Assembly: GCA_002422045.1 (NCBI GenBank)
Contig: DITG01000035.1
Span: 243 to 12,577, forward strand
Reading direction: 5' to 3'
Length of the DNA stretch: 12,335 bases
Origin: Acholeplasmataceae bacterium UBA6190
GTDB lineage: Bacteria > Bacillota_I > Bacilli_A > Acholeplasmatales > Acholeplasmataceae
The notes beneath the pieces are model-generated. The model was not told the DNA's origin. It searched no databases and saw only the letters and a list, made by a program, of their open reading frames with translations. The position numbers and the translations under genes were made by a program. The first letter of the stretch is position 1. Each line of letters opens with the position of its first letter. Shown here piece after piece: positions 1 through 7,047 of the stretch.

Positions 1-613
1 GAGGTTCAATCTTATCGACGATACCGGTGACGATGTCACCTGTATTGATTTGTTCGAGTTCGCCTTGTCTGGCTTGGAGTCTTTGTTCGTAAGCGAGTTG
101 TCTTTCTTTTTCGAAAATGGCTTTTCTAGAAGCGACAATACGTCTGGATCTGCCTTTGATGGATGCTTCGATGATTTGAACTTCGAGGACTTTGCCTTTC
201 AGGCTTTCCTTATCTTTGACGAGTTCGAAGTCAAGAAGACTGTAGGGCAGGAAAACTTCGTTGTCGAGATAGGAAAGAACCAGTCCTTTTTCAAGAATCT
301 GTCTGACTTTGGCGTTCACCGTTTCACCGGATTCCGCGACTGCCTGAATCTTTTCAAATTTTTCTTCGATCAACAATGGAAGGCGTGACAATAAGATCTG
401 TGCGGGCTCATCAGTAATCTTTTGAACCTTCGCTTTCACCAATTGTCCAATCTTGACGAGACCGAAAAATGTTTCCGGTGCCGGTCTGTCGTAGTTGTCC
501 AAATGAATTTTGCCTTCTGTTCTGTCCTGTATGTCCAGATAAATCGTGTTTTCTTCGACCTTCATGACGGTACCTTCGACGATCTGGCCTACCTTCAATA
601 ACTTAAACTCCAT
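1..613 (-). CDS. S1-repeat RNA-binding protein (ribosomal protein S1-like), N-terminal 204 residues
   Basis: The frame is open from an ATG at 613 to the left edge, so the 3' end is missing. The first S1 (OB-fold) repeat spans about residues 7-80 (KVGQIVEGTV near its start, ILLSR at its end). A more divergent second repeat spans about 94-172 and ends in IVASRKA. A charged linker rich in E, R and Q follows. A third repeat has just begun (GDIVTGIVDKIEP, about 192-204) when the window ends. The family binds mRNA or rRNA in the cytoplasm. Proteins of this type next to cmk in Bacillota (YpfD-like) are called S1 homologues, but a full role in translation initiation is not always shown. GGAG at 621-624 lies inside the end of cmk, and only one base separates the cmk stop from this ATG, so the two are probably co-transcribed. 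The missing end prevents counting the repeats. Confidence 0.9.
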   Translation of the reverse strand, partial: MEFKLLKVGQIVEGTVMKVEENTIYLDIQDRTEGKIHLDNYDRPAPETFFGLVKIGQLVKAKVQKITDEPAQILLSRLPLLIEEKFEKIQAVAESGETVNAKVRQILEKGLVLSYLDNEVFLPYSLLDFELVKDKESLKGKVLEVQIIEASIKGRSRRIVASRKAIFEKERQLAYEQRLQARQGELEQINTGDIVTGIVDKIEP

Positions 614-614
614 G

Positions 615-1271
615 TTAGTTCTCCTTTTTGTCGGTTAATTCTATAATTTGTCTGACCACTTGTTCAATCGTCAGATCAGTTGTATCGAGTGTGATGGCGT
701 CATCCGCTTTTTTGAGCGGTGACTCCTTGCGGGTAGAATCTTTTTGGTCACGGATGACGATGTCTTCGATGACTTGAGAAATTTCTGCTTTTTTACCTTT
801 TTTGATGTGTTCCTTGTATCTGCGCTTGGCCCGTTCTTCGACGTTTGCGGTGAGAAAGATTTTCAAGTCTGCATCAGGCAGCACAACGGTGCCGATATCT
901 CTGCCGTCCATGACGACATTGATGTTTTGGGCTGCTTCTTTCTGCAAATCGACTAACTTTCTTCTCACATAAGGGAAACTTGAGACCAGTGACACATTGC
1001 TCGTGACCGATTCAGAGCGAATCGCTTCTGTGACATCACGATCATTGATGAAGATCTTGTCAAAATCATAATGAATCTTGGCAGTTTCTAAAAACACGTA
1101 CTCGGATTCTTTGGATAAATCGATGCCTTGCTCGATGGCAAGAAGGGTGACTGCACGATACATTGCGCCAGTATCGATATGCGTCCAACCCAATTGTTTA
1201 GCAATTAATGAACTGATGGTGCTTTTGCCTGATCCTGCGGGTCCGTCAATGGCTAACTTGTATCCTGGCAT
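615..1271 (-). CDS. cmk: Cytidylate kinase (CMP/dCMP kinase)
   Basis: Cytoplasmic enzyme that transfers phosphate from ATP to CMP or dCMP in pyrimidine nucleotide synthesis. The 218-residue product has the normal family length. Visible motifs are the P-loop GPAGSGKST (10-18), DTGAMYRA (33-40), the nucleotide-binding MDGRDIGT (121-128) and the lid-like arginine stretch ERAKRRYKE (146-154). The frame also has an ATG at 1295. I chose 1271 because GGAGG (1278-1282) sits six bases upstream of it and because the 1295 ATG lies within the proposed -10 box and would not be transcribed from that promoter. The next gene, an S1-repeat protein, begins one base after the stop, an arrangement common in Bacillota. 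Motif conservation leaves little doubt about function. Confidence 0.96.
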   Translation of the reverse strand: MPGYKLAIDGPAGSGKSTISSLIAKQLGWTHIDTGAMYRAVTLLAIEQGIDLSKESEYVFLETAKIHYDFDKIFINDRDVTEAIRSESVTSNVSLVSSFPYVRRKLVDLQKEAAQNINVVMDGRDIGTVVLPDADLKIFLTANVEERAKRRYKEHIKKGKKAEISQVIEDIVIRDQKDSTRKESPLKKADDAITLDTTDLTIEQVVRQIIELTDKKEN

Positions 1272-1293
1272 GATTTTCCTCCATACATTGAAC

Positions 1294-1302
1294 ATTATAA
1301 CA
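1294..1302 (-). promoter_or_regulatory. Extended -10 promoter for cmk and the S1-repeat gene
   Basis: TGTTATAAT on the minus strand: a consensus -10 hexamer (1294-1299) preceded by the TGN extension. No good -35 hexamer is visible at the usual distance, which extended -10 promoters tolerate. Transcription would start near 1287, giving a leader of about 16 bases that still holds the GGAGG site. Since no terminator is visible after rluB, read-through from rluB may also contribute. Confidence 0.65.
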
Positions 1303-1330
1303 TAGTTTTAAGCGTTGTTACTGTGTAATG

Positions 1331-2065
1331 TCACTTTTTTGGCAATGAGTTTGCGTATAATTTCTTGATTTCATGAACCTTGAGCGGACGATAATTGCCA
1401 CGCTCAACGCCTTCAAGGGTTAAGAATTCGTATCTGATGCGTGTCAGTTTTTTGACGGGATGCCCGATGGCGTCCATCATTTTTCTGACTTGCTTGTTTC
1501 TACCTTCGGTGAGTGTTATGGATAGGAGTGTCGACTTTTGACTCTTGTTCAGTTCTACCAGTCTGACTTCTTTGGGTACCGCCAAGTAATCATCATCGAT
1601 GATGACACCTTTTCTGAGTTGTACGATTTGTTTTCTGATGACAATGCCTTCAACTCTGACTAAGTATTCCTTTTCGATTTCATGTTCAGGATGTGTCATC
1701 CGATTGGTGAAATCACCATCATTGGTCAGTAGTAAGAGTCCAGCAGTATCGAAATCAAGGCGACCCACGGGATAAAGTCTGACGTTGTGTAGCTCTGCGC
1801 CAAGCAAGTCAAGGACTGTTTTACGATTGAATTCATCGGAAGTCGTGGAGACGAAACCTGTCGGTTTATTGAGCAAAAAATAGAGATGTTCAGCTCTTTC
1901 GATGGTTTGTCCATCCACTTCGATATGATCGTTTGGATTCACTTTGAACCCTAATTCTTTCACCACAACGCCATTGACTTTGACACGGCCCTCCGAGATA
2001 ATCTCTTCGGATTTGCGTCTGGAAGCTATATTGGCCTGTGCCAAAACTTTTTGTAATCTTTCCAT
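1331..2065 (-). CDS. rluB: rRNA pseudouridine synthase, RsuA/RluB family
   Basis: The enzyme isomerises a uridine in ribosomal RNA to pseudouridine. The 244-residue protein begins with an S4 RNA-binding domain (about 1-60, MERLQKVLAQ and SRRKSEEII). The catalytic domain has GRLDFDTAGLLLLTNDG (101-117), whose first aspartate (D104) is the expected nucleophile, and the later EGRNKQVRKMM motif. Length and motifs fit RsuA/RluB/RluE. The best guess is the large-subunit enzyme RluB as in other Bacillota, but the exact target base cannot be read from the sequence. A GTG at 2074 is also in frame, but it overlaps the Shine-Dalgarno AGGTG (2072-2076) that serves the ATG at 2065, so the shorter start is preferred. 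The gene diverges from the acyltransferase unit at 2296. No clear terminator lies between it and cmk. Confidence 0.93.
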   Translation of the reverse strand: MERLQKVLAQANIASRRKSEEIISEGRVKVNGVVVKELGFKVNPNDHIEVDGQTIERAEHLYFLLNKPTGFVSTTSDEFNRKTVLDLLGAELHNVRLYPVGRLDFDTAGLLLLTNDGDFTNRMTHPEHEIEKEYLVRVEGIVIRKQIVQLRKGVIIDDDYLAVPKEVRLVELNKSQKSTLLSITLTEGRNKQVRKMMDAIGHPVKKLTRIRYEFLTLEGVERGNYRPLKVHEIKKLYANSLPKK

Positions 2066-2081
2066 CTTTATCACCTGTAAT

Positions 2082-2090
2082 ATTATAACA
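2082..2090 (-). promoter_or_regulatory. Extended -10 promoter for rluB
   Basis: TGTTATAAT on the minus strand, identical over nine bases to the box ahead of cmk. No convincing -35 hexamer is seen. The hexamer ends 16 bases before the rluB ATG, so a start site seven bases downstream would fall near 2075, at the edge of the AGGTG site. The leader would then be only about ten bases. Confidence 0.6.
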
Positions 2091-2136
2091 CACTTTGTGT
2101 ATTTCTTTCGTATGTTATTTGGGAATCATGTTTGTC

Positions 2137-2173
2137 AAAAAATGTCTCATTTCAATCCAAAAGTTGATGAAAC
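2137..2173 (-). terminator. Possible weak intrinsic terminator upstream of rluB, with no parent gene
   Basis: On the minus strand a hairpin pairs 2167-2173 with 2144-2150 (seven pairs, one of them G-U). A two-base bulge and three more pairs follow, around an eight-base loop. A run of six T (2137-2142) comes one base after the stem. It would stop leftward transcription before the rluB promoter, yet no minus-strand gene is recognisable upstream. The stem is AT-rich, so strength is uncertain. Confidence 0.35.
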
Positions 2174-2215
2174 ACTCCCCAATTCGTGAGGATTTGACGG
2201 ATTGTTTCGTTCTTA

Positions 2216-2244
2216 AAGACAAAACGGGATGTTTTCGATAAAAT
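2216..2244 (+). promoter_or_regulatory. Candidate promoter for the acyltransferase/adenylate-forming enzyme unit
   Basis: AAGACA (2216-2221, four of six matches to TTGACA) is followed after 17 bases by TAAAAT (2239-2244, five of six matches to TATAAT). The start site would be near 2251, about 45 bases before the chosen ATG at 2296. This is the best match in the 200-base divergent region on this strand, but it is only moderate. Confidence 0.4.
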
Positions 2245-2295
2245 ACAGGTAAACGCATCACGCTCATGAAAAACATCTATACTTTCGGAGGTCGT

Positions 2296-3504
2296 ATGAA
2301 ATCACATTATCAAGGCTTGGATTTTTTAAGAGGACTCGGTATTTTGTTTGTCGTTATCCTCCATACGGGATTTTACTTCTTTGACGGAATTTATGATCTT
2401 GATCTGAACAATCCTTCGCTGATTGTGACGATCATCGGATTTCTGTTGATGTTTGCTGGATTGTTTGCGATGATCAGTGGGGTATCTCACACCTTGTCAT
2501 TTTTGAAACACAGAAATGACCCCAAAAGAATCCGGTATGTGTTCACCTATGGTGTGCTGATGCTTGTGGTTGCCTATCTTTATTTTTTATTCACGGGTCC
2601 TGGCATTGTCCTATTCGAATCCAGAAGCATGGATGAAAGTTTGATTGTATCACTGATTGGTTCTGGAAGATTCCAGAATTTGACACTGGAACGTATCTTT
2701 TATGTCGACAGTCTGGTGATGATTGGGTTGAACATCCTCTTGCTTGCGTTATTGTTTCGGATCATCAAAAAATACCTTGATCATCCAAGACTGCCTTTGG
2801 CCATTTTATTTCTCGCATCCATGTTCATGGCATTATCTTATGTCAGAATTTCACTCTATAACGTTTATATCGAAGCTGTTGACAATCAACAATGGCTCAT
2901 CATGGTTCTTCTGAACTGGTTGGTTGCCAAAAACAATCCAATACTGCCCTTTTATGCCTTTGCCTTATTTGGTGTCTGGATTGCTTTACTTCTCAAGCAA
3001 GATAACATCAAGTCAACCAAGCGTTCGATGCTTTTTGTCGGTTTGTTCTATCTCACCATTGGTATCACTGGATACATCCTGGCACCTGAAACGATGCTAG
3101 AACGTGCAATCGATCCGACCTGGTATTTCATTATGGTGACTCAGATTGGAATTTTCACTTTGTTTGTTCTTGCTGCATTTTCTGTCTTCGATTTCAAATC
3201 ATTTAAAGATAATGTCTTGACTCGTTTCATTTCAAGATTTGGTGTGGCGGGTCTTTCCGTGTTTTTCATTGAATCTGTCGTGAGTGCTTTGATTTTTAGA
3301 ATCATGAATCTTTTTGTTGATGTATCTTTTGACATTCCAGGTGCTCTCCTCTACGGTTTGACGCTTGCACTCATCTGGGGTATTGTCCTCAAATACTGGG
3401 AGAAAAAACAGTATGTGTATGGCATTGAATATTGGATATCTAGAATCTTATCCAAGATGGGTTTGAGTACCAAGCGTGAAAAACTCAAAGGGGTTCTGAA
3501 ATGA
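2296..3504 (+). CDS. Multi-pass membrane acyltransferase-like protein
   Basis: A 402-residue, strongly hydrophobic protein with roughly ten predicted membrane segments. The N-terminus has LDFLRGLGILFVVILHT (residues 8-24), with an arginine (R12) and a membrane histidine (H23). This is the hallmark of acyltransferase-3 and of the related HGSNAT/DUF1624 and YeiB-like membrane families, which move acyl groups onto sugars or lipids across the membrane. MISGVSHTLSF (about 58-68) and PFYAFALFGVW further on also recall the DUF1624 group. Which family it belongs to, and its substrate, cannot be decided here. An earlier ATG at 2266 is in frame, but the ATG at 2296 has GGAGG four bases upstream (2287-2291) and begins right before the family motif. 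The stop overlaps the next start as ATGA, so the partner enzyme is probably translationally coupled. The C-terminal 40 residues are basic and likely cytoplasmic. Confidence 0.65.
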   Translation: MKSHYQGLDFLRGLGILFVVILHTGFYFFDGIYDLDLNNPSLIVTIIGFLLMFAGLFAMISGVSHTLSFLKHRNDPKRIRYVFTYGVLMLVVAYLYFLFTGPGIVLFESRSMDESLIVSLIGSGRFQNLTLERIFYVDSLVMIGLNILLLALLFRIIKKYLDHPRLPLAILFLASMFMALSYVRISLYNVYIEAVDNQQWLIMVLLNWLVAKNNPILPFYAFALFGVWIALLLKQDNIKSTKRSMLFVGLFYLTIGITGYILAPETMLERAIDPTWYFIMVTQIGIFTLFVLAAFSVFDFKSFKDNVLTRFISRFGVAGLSVFFIESVVSALIFRIMNLFVDVSFDIPGALLYGLTLALIWGIVLKYWEKKQYVYGIEYWISRILSKMGLSTKREKLKGVLK

Positions 3505-4826
3505 TTCGCATCATTTCTGATTACTTGAGACTCAAACATCATCAAGCCAAATGGGATCATTCGAAGATCAAAAAGTATCAACTCAAAAGAATCCAGTATC
3601 TTGTTAACTATGCGAAAAGGCATAGTCCTTTCTACAAGGAAAGACTCGATCATCTAGCTCTTGATACTCTTGAGGATTTTCATCAGTTTCCAACCCTGAA
3701 CAAAGCCATCATGATGGAACATTTTACGACACTCAACACATGCAAGATCGAACTTGAAGATGTCAAAAACTATGTGCTTCTGAAGGAAAAAAACAAAGAT
3801 TACCTCGGTTATTATCAAAACCAATATGTCATTGGACTCTCCAGTGGCACTTCCGGAAACAAGGGCATCTACATCACCGATCGAAAGATGACCAAACGAC
3901 TGCCTGGTGTGTTTCTAGCCAGAAGCGGACTTGGCATCAAAGATTTACCGATGAATATTCTCTTTTGTCTCAGAGTATTTTCTCAAGGATTCGATGACAT
4001 CAATGCACCTCTGATCAAACTGAATTATCTTTCGACCATGACACCTGTGGATGACATCATCCATGCCATCAACACCAAACAGATCAATATCCTGATGGCT
4101 CCGCCTTCATTGATTAGAATCTTAATGCCTCATCATGAAAAAATCATTGTGAAACTGAAAAAAATCGTGACCTATGCCGAAGTGCTTGTTGAAGAAGACA
4201 AGAGACAGTTTGAAAAAGCATTTCAGACCAAAGTAATTGAGATTTATCAGGCATCCGAAGGACAGATTGCAAGTGCATGCTCACATGGCAATCTGCACAT
4301 CAATGAAGATATGGTCTATGTCGAACTCTATGACCGACAAGGCAAACGGATCGATTCGCCTCATGAGATTGGACACAAGATGATCTTAACCAATCTCGTC
4401 AATGTCGCACAACCCTTGATTCGATATGAAATGAATGACATGATTGTCTTAGGAGATTCCTGTCCTTGTGGCTCAAGGTTCAGAACACTGAACAAGATCT
4501 TGGGAAGAAACGATGATCTGATCTATTTTTTAGATGAAAACAGCCAAAAAAGTGTTGTGTTTCCTGATTTATTCTCAAGATGGATCATCACCCAAAGTGA
4601 TATGATTAGGGAATTTCAAGTCATCCAGCACGAGATCGGTAGTATTGACCTTTTCATCGACAGTGAGACTGAAGCATGTTTCGATGGATTATCGTCAAGA
4701 CTCCATCAAGAACTCAAATCGATTGGACTGAAAGGCAAGATCACCCTTATCCACCGAAAACTGGAACTTCCGAAAGACGACCATAAGTACAAGCGATTCA
4801 TTTCAACCATCAAAAAAGTGGACTAG
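3501..4826 (+). CDS. PaaK/CapK-type adenylate-forming enzyme (phenylacetate-CoA ligase-like)
   Basis: A 441-residue soluble protein of the adenylate-forming superfamily, which activates a carboxylic acid with ATP as an acyl-adenylate and often passes it to CoA. Visible motifs are the phosphate-binding loop SSGTSGNKG (114-122), EIYQASEG (247-254, the A5 motif with Ser where Thr is usual), LIRYEMND (306-313), CPCGSRF (321-327, the cysteine pair typical of PaaK and CapK proteins) and GRNDD (335-339). The C-terminal KDDHKYKRF may hold the usual late lysine. PaaK itself acts in phenylacetate breakdown, but no other phenylacetate gene is nearby. The CapK-like branch is often found beside polysaccharide or envelope genes, which fits the membrane acyltransferase it overlaps by four bases. 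I infer that it activates an acyl group for that partner; the substrate is unknown. The stop codon lies inside the terminator hairpin. Confidence 0.75.
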   Translation: MIRIISDYLRLKHHQAKWDHSKIKKYQLKRIQYLVNYAKRHSPFYKERLDHLALDTLEDFHQFPTLNKAIMMEHFTTLNTCKIELEDVKNYVLLKEKNKDYLGYYQNQYVIGLSSGTSGNKGIYITDRKMTKRLPGVFLARSGLGIKDLPMNILFCLRVFSQGFDDINAPLIKLNYLSTMTPVDDIIHAINTKQINILMAPPSLIRILMPHHEKIIVKLKKIVTYAEVLVEEDKRQFEKAFQTKVIEIYQASEGQIASACSHGNLHINEDMVYVELYDRQGKRIDSPHEIGHKMILTNLVNVAQPLIRYEMNDMIVLGDSCPCGSRFRTLNKILGRNDDLIYFLDENSQKSVVFPDLFSRWIITQSDMIREFQVIQHEIGSIDLFIDSETEACFDGLSSRLHQELKSIGLKGKITLIHRKLELPKDDHKYKRFISTIKKVD

Positions 4827-4842
4827 ACAAGTCCACTTTTTT
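4812..4842. terminator. Bidirectional intrinsic terminator between convergent units
   Basis: A perfect inverted repeat: AAAAAAGTGGACT (4812-4824), a five-base loop, then AGTCCACTTTTTT (4830-4842). The seven-pair GC-containing core is flanked by six A on one side and six T on the other, so each strand gives a stem with a U-tract. It serves the plus-strand unit, whose TAG stop (4824-4826) is within it, and the minus-strand lipoprotein gene, whose stop at 4853 lies ten bases away. Confidence 0.93.
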
Positions 4843-4852
4843 CATCGATTGA

Positions 4853-6232
4853 TTATGGGTATAGATAGGGAATATCATAATGTTTAAGCCTTGGTAGTTC
4901 AGATGTCATCATCGAAAATCCTTCAAGATCAGGTAAAGGTTCTCCCGATACCAAGTCCTGATAACTGACCTGATACACCATGCCTTCCAGTTCCGAGTCA
5001 AAGATTTCATTGTTTGAAATCAGTGTCAGATAGACACCGAACACAAAGAAATTATCTCTGAATATGACATTGATGCGTTTGTTGGTGATGATCGGATTGA
5101 TGTTGAAATACTCTGTTTGATTGAGCAATCCGTCATAATATGCATACCTGATCGAAATCATACCATCTGCAAGCCCGACAAACGCCGCAGGTTTGAATCC
5201 GTTAGGTTGTGTGTTTCTGAAATTACCTTTCACGGATGCGTATTCGATGGTCATAAGCGCACTTCTGTTGGTGAAGATGATAGCATTCTTGGATCCCAAG
5301 TAATTTCTGTCGATTGACATGTTGTTTTGGAAACCAATCAATCCTCCGACATAACCCGCAATGACATCGATATTACCTTCAAAGGCGACTGCCCTATAGA
5401 TGGATTCTTCGGAATAACCTACCAGACCACCCAAATAATAAATCAAGCTGTTGGAGGTGATGTTCGCTTTCACAGATACGTTGGTGATGACCGACTGATA
5501 GGCTTCATCGGCAAGGACGCCGATGGACTGATTTTCTGGGAAGACGATATCTGTATAGTCTAAGTCGACATTTTCAAACCGTAAACCGTCGATTCTCGCA
5601 CGGTTTAAGATTTTAAACAGTCCGGTATCCACAAGTGAAGTCGATGGCAAATCTCTGATGACATAATTATAAGGATTGATCAAAACGCCTGAAAACACAG
5701 GAATATAGAGTTCGGTATCGGTGACATCCTGACTGAAATCGATATGGTCTGCCAAGTAAAATTTTCCACTGGGATTCTTGTTGATTTCTTCATGAAAATT
5801 ATGTCTCGATAATCCGATCCATGTGTCATCAAACTGATTGACGCGCGGGGCAACGACAATCTTGCCGAGTGCGACTGTCACGAGTTTTTCACCGTTTTTA
5901 TACAGATGGACTGCCAGTTCTGCGACACCGGTATTGATGGCAATCACTTCGTTTCGGTAATTGATGAAGACAGTACCGAACTCTGTCCGGTACGGATGTT
6001 CTTCTTCCGTATATGATCTAAACAGAGAACCGAATTTCAAGGTATCGAAATCATATCGTTCCTTGATGTGATCCATGTAAATATCGACATGATCACCAAT
6101 CTCAACATAGTATGTCTTAGCAAGTCCCTGATCGGTTACAATTCGGACAACTTCCTGACATGCTGAAACAAAGATTAAAAAACCAAACATGACCGTCATG
6201 ACCATGCATTTTTTCAAAAAGGGAATGTTCAT
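4853..6232 (-). CDS. Surface lipoprotein with Ig-like and GLUG/beta-helix-like regions
   Basis: A 459-residue predicted lipoprotein. The N-terminus has two lysines (7-8), a hydrophobic stretch, and the lipobox VSAC ending at Cys25, so it should be lipid-anchored outside the membrane. Residues about 40-130 look like a bacterial Ig-like (Big_2-type) domain (VFINYRNEVIAINTG, about 88-102). From about 155 the pattern changes: GKFYLADHIDFSQ, then YIPVFSGVLINPYNYVIRDL and TGLFKILNRARIDGLRFENV, then GGLVGY and GGLIGF about 28 residues apart. This series is characteristic of GLUG-type right-handed beta-helix surface proteins. No catalytic motif is visible; a binding, adhesion or receptor role is a guess. 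The start overlaps the stop of the membrane-protein gene as ATGA, so it is the third gene of that operon and may work with the ABC-like pair. A terminator follows directly. Confidence 0.75.
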   Translation of the reverse strand: MNIPFLKKCMVMTVMFGFLIFVSACQEVVRIVTDQGLAKTYYVEIGDHVDIYMDHIKERYDFDTLKFGSLFRSYTEEEHPYRTEFGTVFINYRNEVIAINTGVAELAVHLYKNGEKLVTVALGKIVVAPRVNQFDDTWIGLSRHNFHEEINKNPSGKFYLADHIDFSQDVTDTELYIPVFSGVLINPYNYVIRDLPSTSLVDTGLFKILNRARIDGLRFENVDLDYTDIVFPENQSIGVLADEAYQSVITNVSVKANITSNSLIYYLGGLVGYSEESIYRAVAFEGNIDVIAGYVGGLIGFQNNMSIDRNYLGSKNAIIFTNRSALMTIEYASVKGNFRNTQPNGFKPAAFVGLADGMISIRYAYYDGLLNQTEYFNINPIITNKRINVIFRDNFFVFGVYLTLISNNEIFDSELEGMVYQVSYQDLVSGEPLPDLEGFSMMTSELPRLKHYDIPYLYP

Positions 6233-7047
6233 CGATTGCGTTCCACCCTTTCATAAATATCCATGATACGGGGTATGTAGACATGCTCCAAAGGAATCAT
6301 TCGCTGATAAATCAGATCATCCAATCGTTTCAGATCAAGGCCATAAATAATCCATGCGGGGAAAAATAGGAAGTTCACATAAAACGGGCTCCAGGTCTGG
6401 CCCAAGACAACATAATACCTGACATAGTTCAAATCAATCGATCTGAAAAGCAAAATCAGCCCAAGCAAAACAAATCGATAGATCACATGCAAAACAATCA
6501 CTCTCGTGATCAGAACGATGGTTTTCTTCGTTTTTTGTTCGGTTTTGGAAAAATCAAGTGTCTGTTTGATCGAAATCGCTGTGAACATGATCACCAAGAC
6601 ATAAATCAACAGATTGATGATGGTATGCAGTGGGACAAAGAATTCGATGAACCGCTTGCCAACCAGCACATATCTGATCATGGAATGTTCCATCACGATA
6701 TACCGAATCGGGTTTTCCATATAGAGGATACCCGCTTTGATGTTGATCATCACAAGAGCAATCAAAAACCATACAAGACCTGGTAAAAAGACAACGAGAA
6801 CTCTGGAGTAAAAGATGGTTTTCGGGCTATAAGTTGTCTGTCTGTACATCATAGGATAGACAGATAACAAATCTTTGATCTGAAAGAACAAAAGGACAAG
6901 CGTGATCACTCCGATACCGATATCGGTGATCAAACTATCCAGTGAAAAACGCATCTCAGAAACCATGAGATAAAACATCAGCATGAGATACATCAAGAGG
7001 ATCGGATACAGATATCTTCTCAGTTCAATCTTGAGCAACTTAAACAT
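6229..7047 (-). CDS. Six-helix membrane protein, probable ABC-2-like permease subunit
   Basis: A 272-residue integral membrane protein with about six hydrophobic segments near residues 12-30, 38-56, 80-102, 136-160, 178-202 and 222-238, with a basic N-terminus (KLLKIELRRYL) and a charged C-terminal tail. The FKLLKIELRR opening, the six-segment layout and the upstream ATPase gene suggest an ABC-2-type permease, but no diagnostic motif is visible and the family is unproven. ATGs at 7074 and 7053 are also in frame. The ATG at 7047 is preferred because GGAGG (7056-7060) lies eight bases upstream; it is only two to three bases from the 7053 ATG and far too late for 7074. The start overlaps the ATPase gene by eight bases, and the stop overlaps the lipoprotein start by four. 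The substrate is unknown. Confidence 0.6.
   Translation of the reverse strand: MFKLLKIELRRYLYPILLMYLMLMFYLMVSEMRFSLDSLITDIGIGVITLVLLFFQIKDLLSVYPMMYRQTTYSPKTIFYSRVLVVFLPGLVWFLIALVMINIKAGILYMENPIRYIVMEHSMIRYVLVGKRFIEFFVPLHTIINLLIYVLVIMFTAISIKQTLDFSKTEQKTKKTIVLITRVIVLHVIYRFVLLGLILLFRSIDLNYVRYYVVLGQTWSPFYVNFLFFPAWIIYGLDLKRLDDLIYQRMIPLEHVYIPRIMDIYERVERNR

Noticed and set aside
50..388. Plus-strand open frame of 112 codons
   Set aside because: It is the complement of the well-supported S1-repeat gene; its phenylalanine-rich sequence is what antisense of K/E-rich coding DNA gives, and no Shine-Dalgarno site is evident.
1303..1330. Terminator between rluB and cmk
   Set aside because: The short imperfect inverted repeat here lacks a stable stem and T-tract.
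2115..2276. Minus-strand frame of 53 codons in the divergent region (starting MFFMSVMRLP)
   Set aside because: No Shine-Dalgarno site, no recognisable motif, and its start overlaps the leader of the divergent gene; kept only as context for the orphan hairpin.
2266..2295. Longer acyltransferase start at 2266
   Set aside because: The nearest purine-rich site is about 14 bases away, while the ATG at 2296 has GGAGG close upstream and begins at the family motif.
3501..4826. Phenylacetate degradation enzyme paaK
   Set aside because: The fold matches, but no other paa gene is nearby and the partner is a membrane acyltransferase, so the symbol was not assigned.
6487..6786. Plus-strand 99-codon frame
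   Set aside because: Antisense to the six-helix membrane-protein gene; rich in H, D and Q as expected for the complement, and it has no ribosome-binding site.
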